In this document: one piece after another, positions 6,672 through 6,706 of the stretch
Layout of the letters: every line of letters begins with the position of its first letter
Position numbering within the stretch: the stretch's first letter is position 1
DNA from: Thermoplasmata archaeon
GTDB taxonomy: Archaea; Thermoplasmatota; Thermoplasmata; Lutacidiplasmatales; UBA184
Assembly: GCA_030043545.1 (NCBI GenBank)
Contig: JASHXM010000184.1
Location: 1-6,706 of the forward strand
Length of the DNA: 6,706 nucleotides
Direction: 5' to 3'
Notes under the pieces: model-generated
The model's input: the letters and a program-made list of their open reading frames with translations, nothing else
Database searches by the model: none
Told to the model about the DNA's origin: nothing
Translations under genes and position numbers: made by a program

Positions 6672-6706
6672 AAAGGTCTTCGGCGCCAGAGGCCTCCCGG
6701 GGCCCG

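Larger units (their letters stand above)
6336..6706. other. Gene-free stretch at the window end
   Basis: I see no credible gene, tRNA or TATA box here. Open frames on both strands translate to Arg/Pro/Gly/Ser-rich strings typical of chance reading in GC-rich DNA. A short direct repeat, TGGTACTGGTAC, occurs at 6481-6492. The two hairpins are listed separately. The region may be a long intergenic space, or the upstream part of a gene that starts beyond the window. Confidence 0.5.

Noticed and set aside
6290..6673. Minus-strand frame of 127 residues at the window end
   Set aside because: Its composition is low-complexity Arg/Ser/Gly/Pro, it overlaps the end of the J-like gene, and it has no promoter or ribosome site.
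1..6706. Defence island, toxin-antitoxin pair, insertion sequence or tRNA
   Set aside because: No transposase, nuclease or toxin motif, terminal inverted repeat or tRNA-like fold with a TTCRA loop was found on either strand.

Overview
The window is high-GC DNA with four genes, all on the + strand and separated by gaps of 220-430 bp. Three of the gaps hold an AT-rich, TATA-like hexamer placed where an archaeal promoter should be. One of these lies about 26 nt before an ATG that has no Shine-Dalgarno sequence, the arrangement of an archaeal leaderless transcript. The first gene ends in a membrane helix followed by an Arg cluster, after Ig-like domains, a design frequent in surface proteins of Thermoplasmata-type archaea. 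My best inference is a GC-rich archaeon, perhaps a soil or sediment member of the Thermoplasmatota. A bacterial origin is not excluded, because the cyclase and FG-GAP genes belong to families best known from bacteria.

Layout. (1) 1-1797: 3' part of a large surface protein. It has an Ig-like domain with a Cys pair, four tandem putative-Ig (He_PIG-like) repeats, a second Cys-pair domain and a C-terminal membrane anchor. (2) 1798-2061: gap with a hairpin and a TATA box. (3) 2062-3324: exported or anchored FG-GAP protein that reads as a complete seven-bladed beta-propeller closed by its own N-terminal strand. (4) 3325-3548: gap with hairpins and a TATA box. (5) 3549-5498: cytosolic class III adenylate cyclase fused to a TolB-like domain and TPRs. 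(6) 5499-5924: gap with a 16-bp perfect palindrome and a TATA box. (7) 5925-6335: small protein resembling a J domain that has lost HPD. (8) 6336-6706: no credible gene, but two strong hairpins.

The genes look like independent transcription units, not an operon. The first two encode extracellular repeat proteins, probably for adhesion or surface interactions. The cyclase would make cAMP in the cytosol, and nothing in the window names its signal or cAMP receptor. I see no defence system, mobile element, CRISPR array or RNA gene. The points most worth following are the complete-looking cyclase under an archaeal-type leaderless promoter, the HPD-less J-like protein, and the dyads that sit 11-12 nt upstream of all three TATA boxes.
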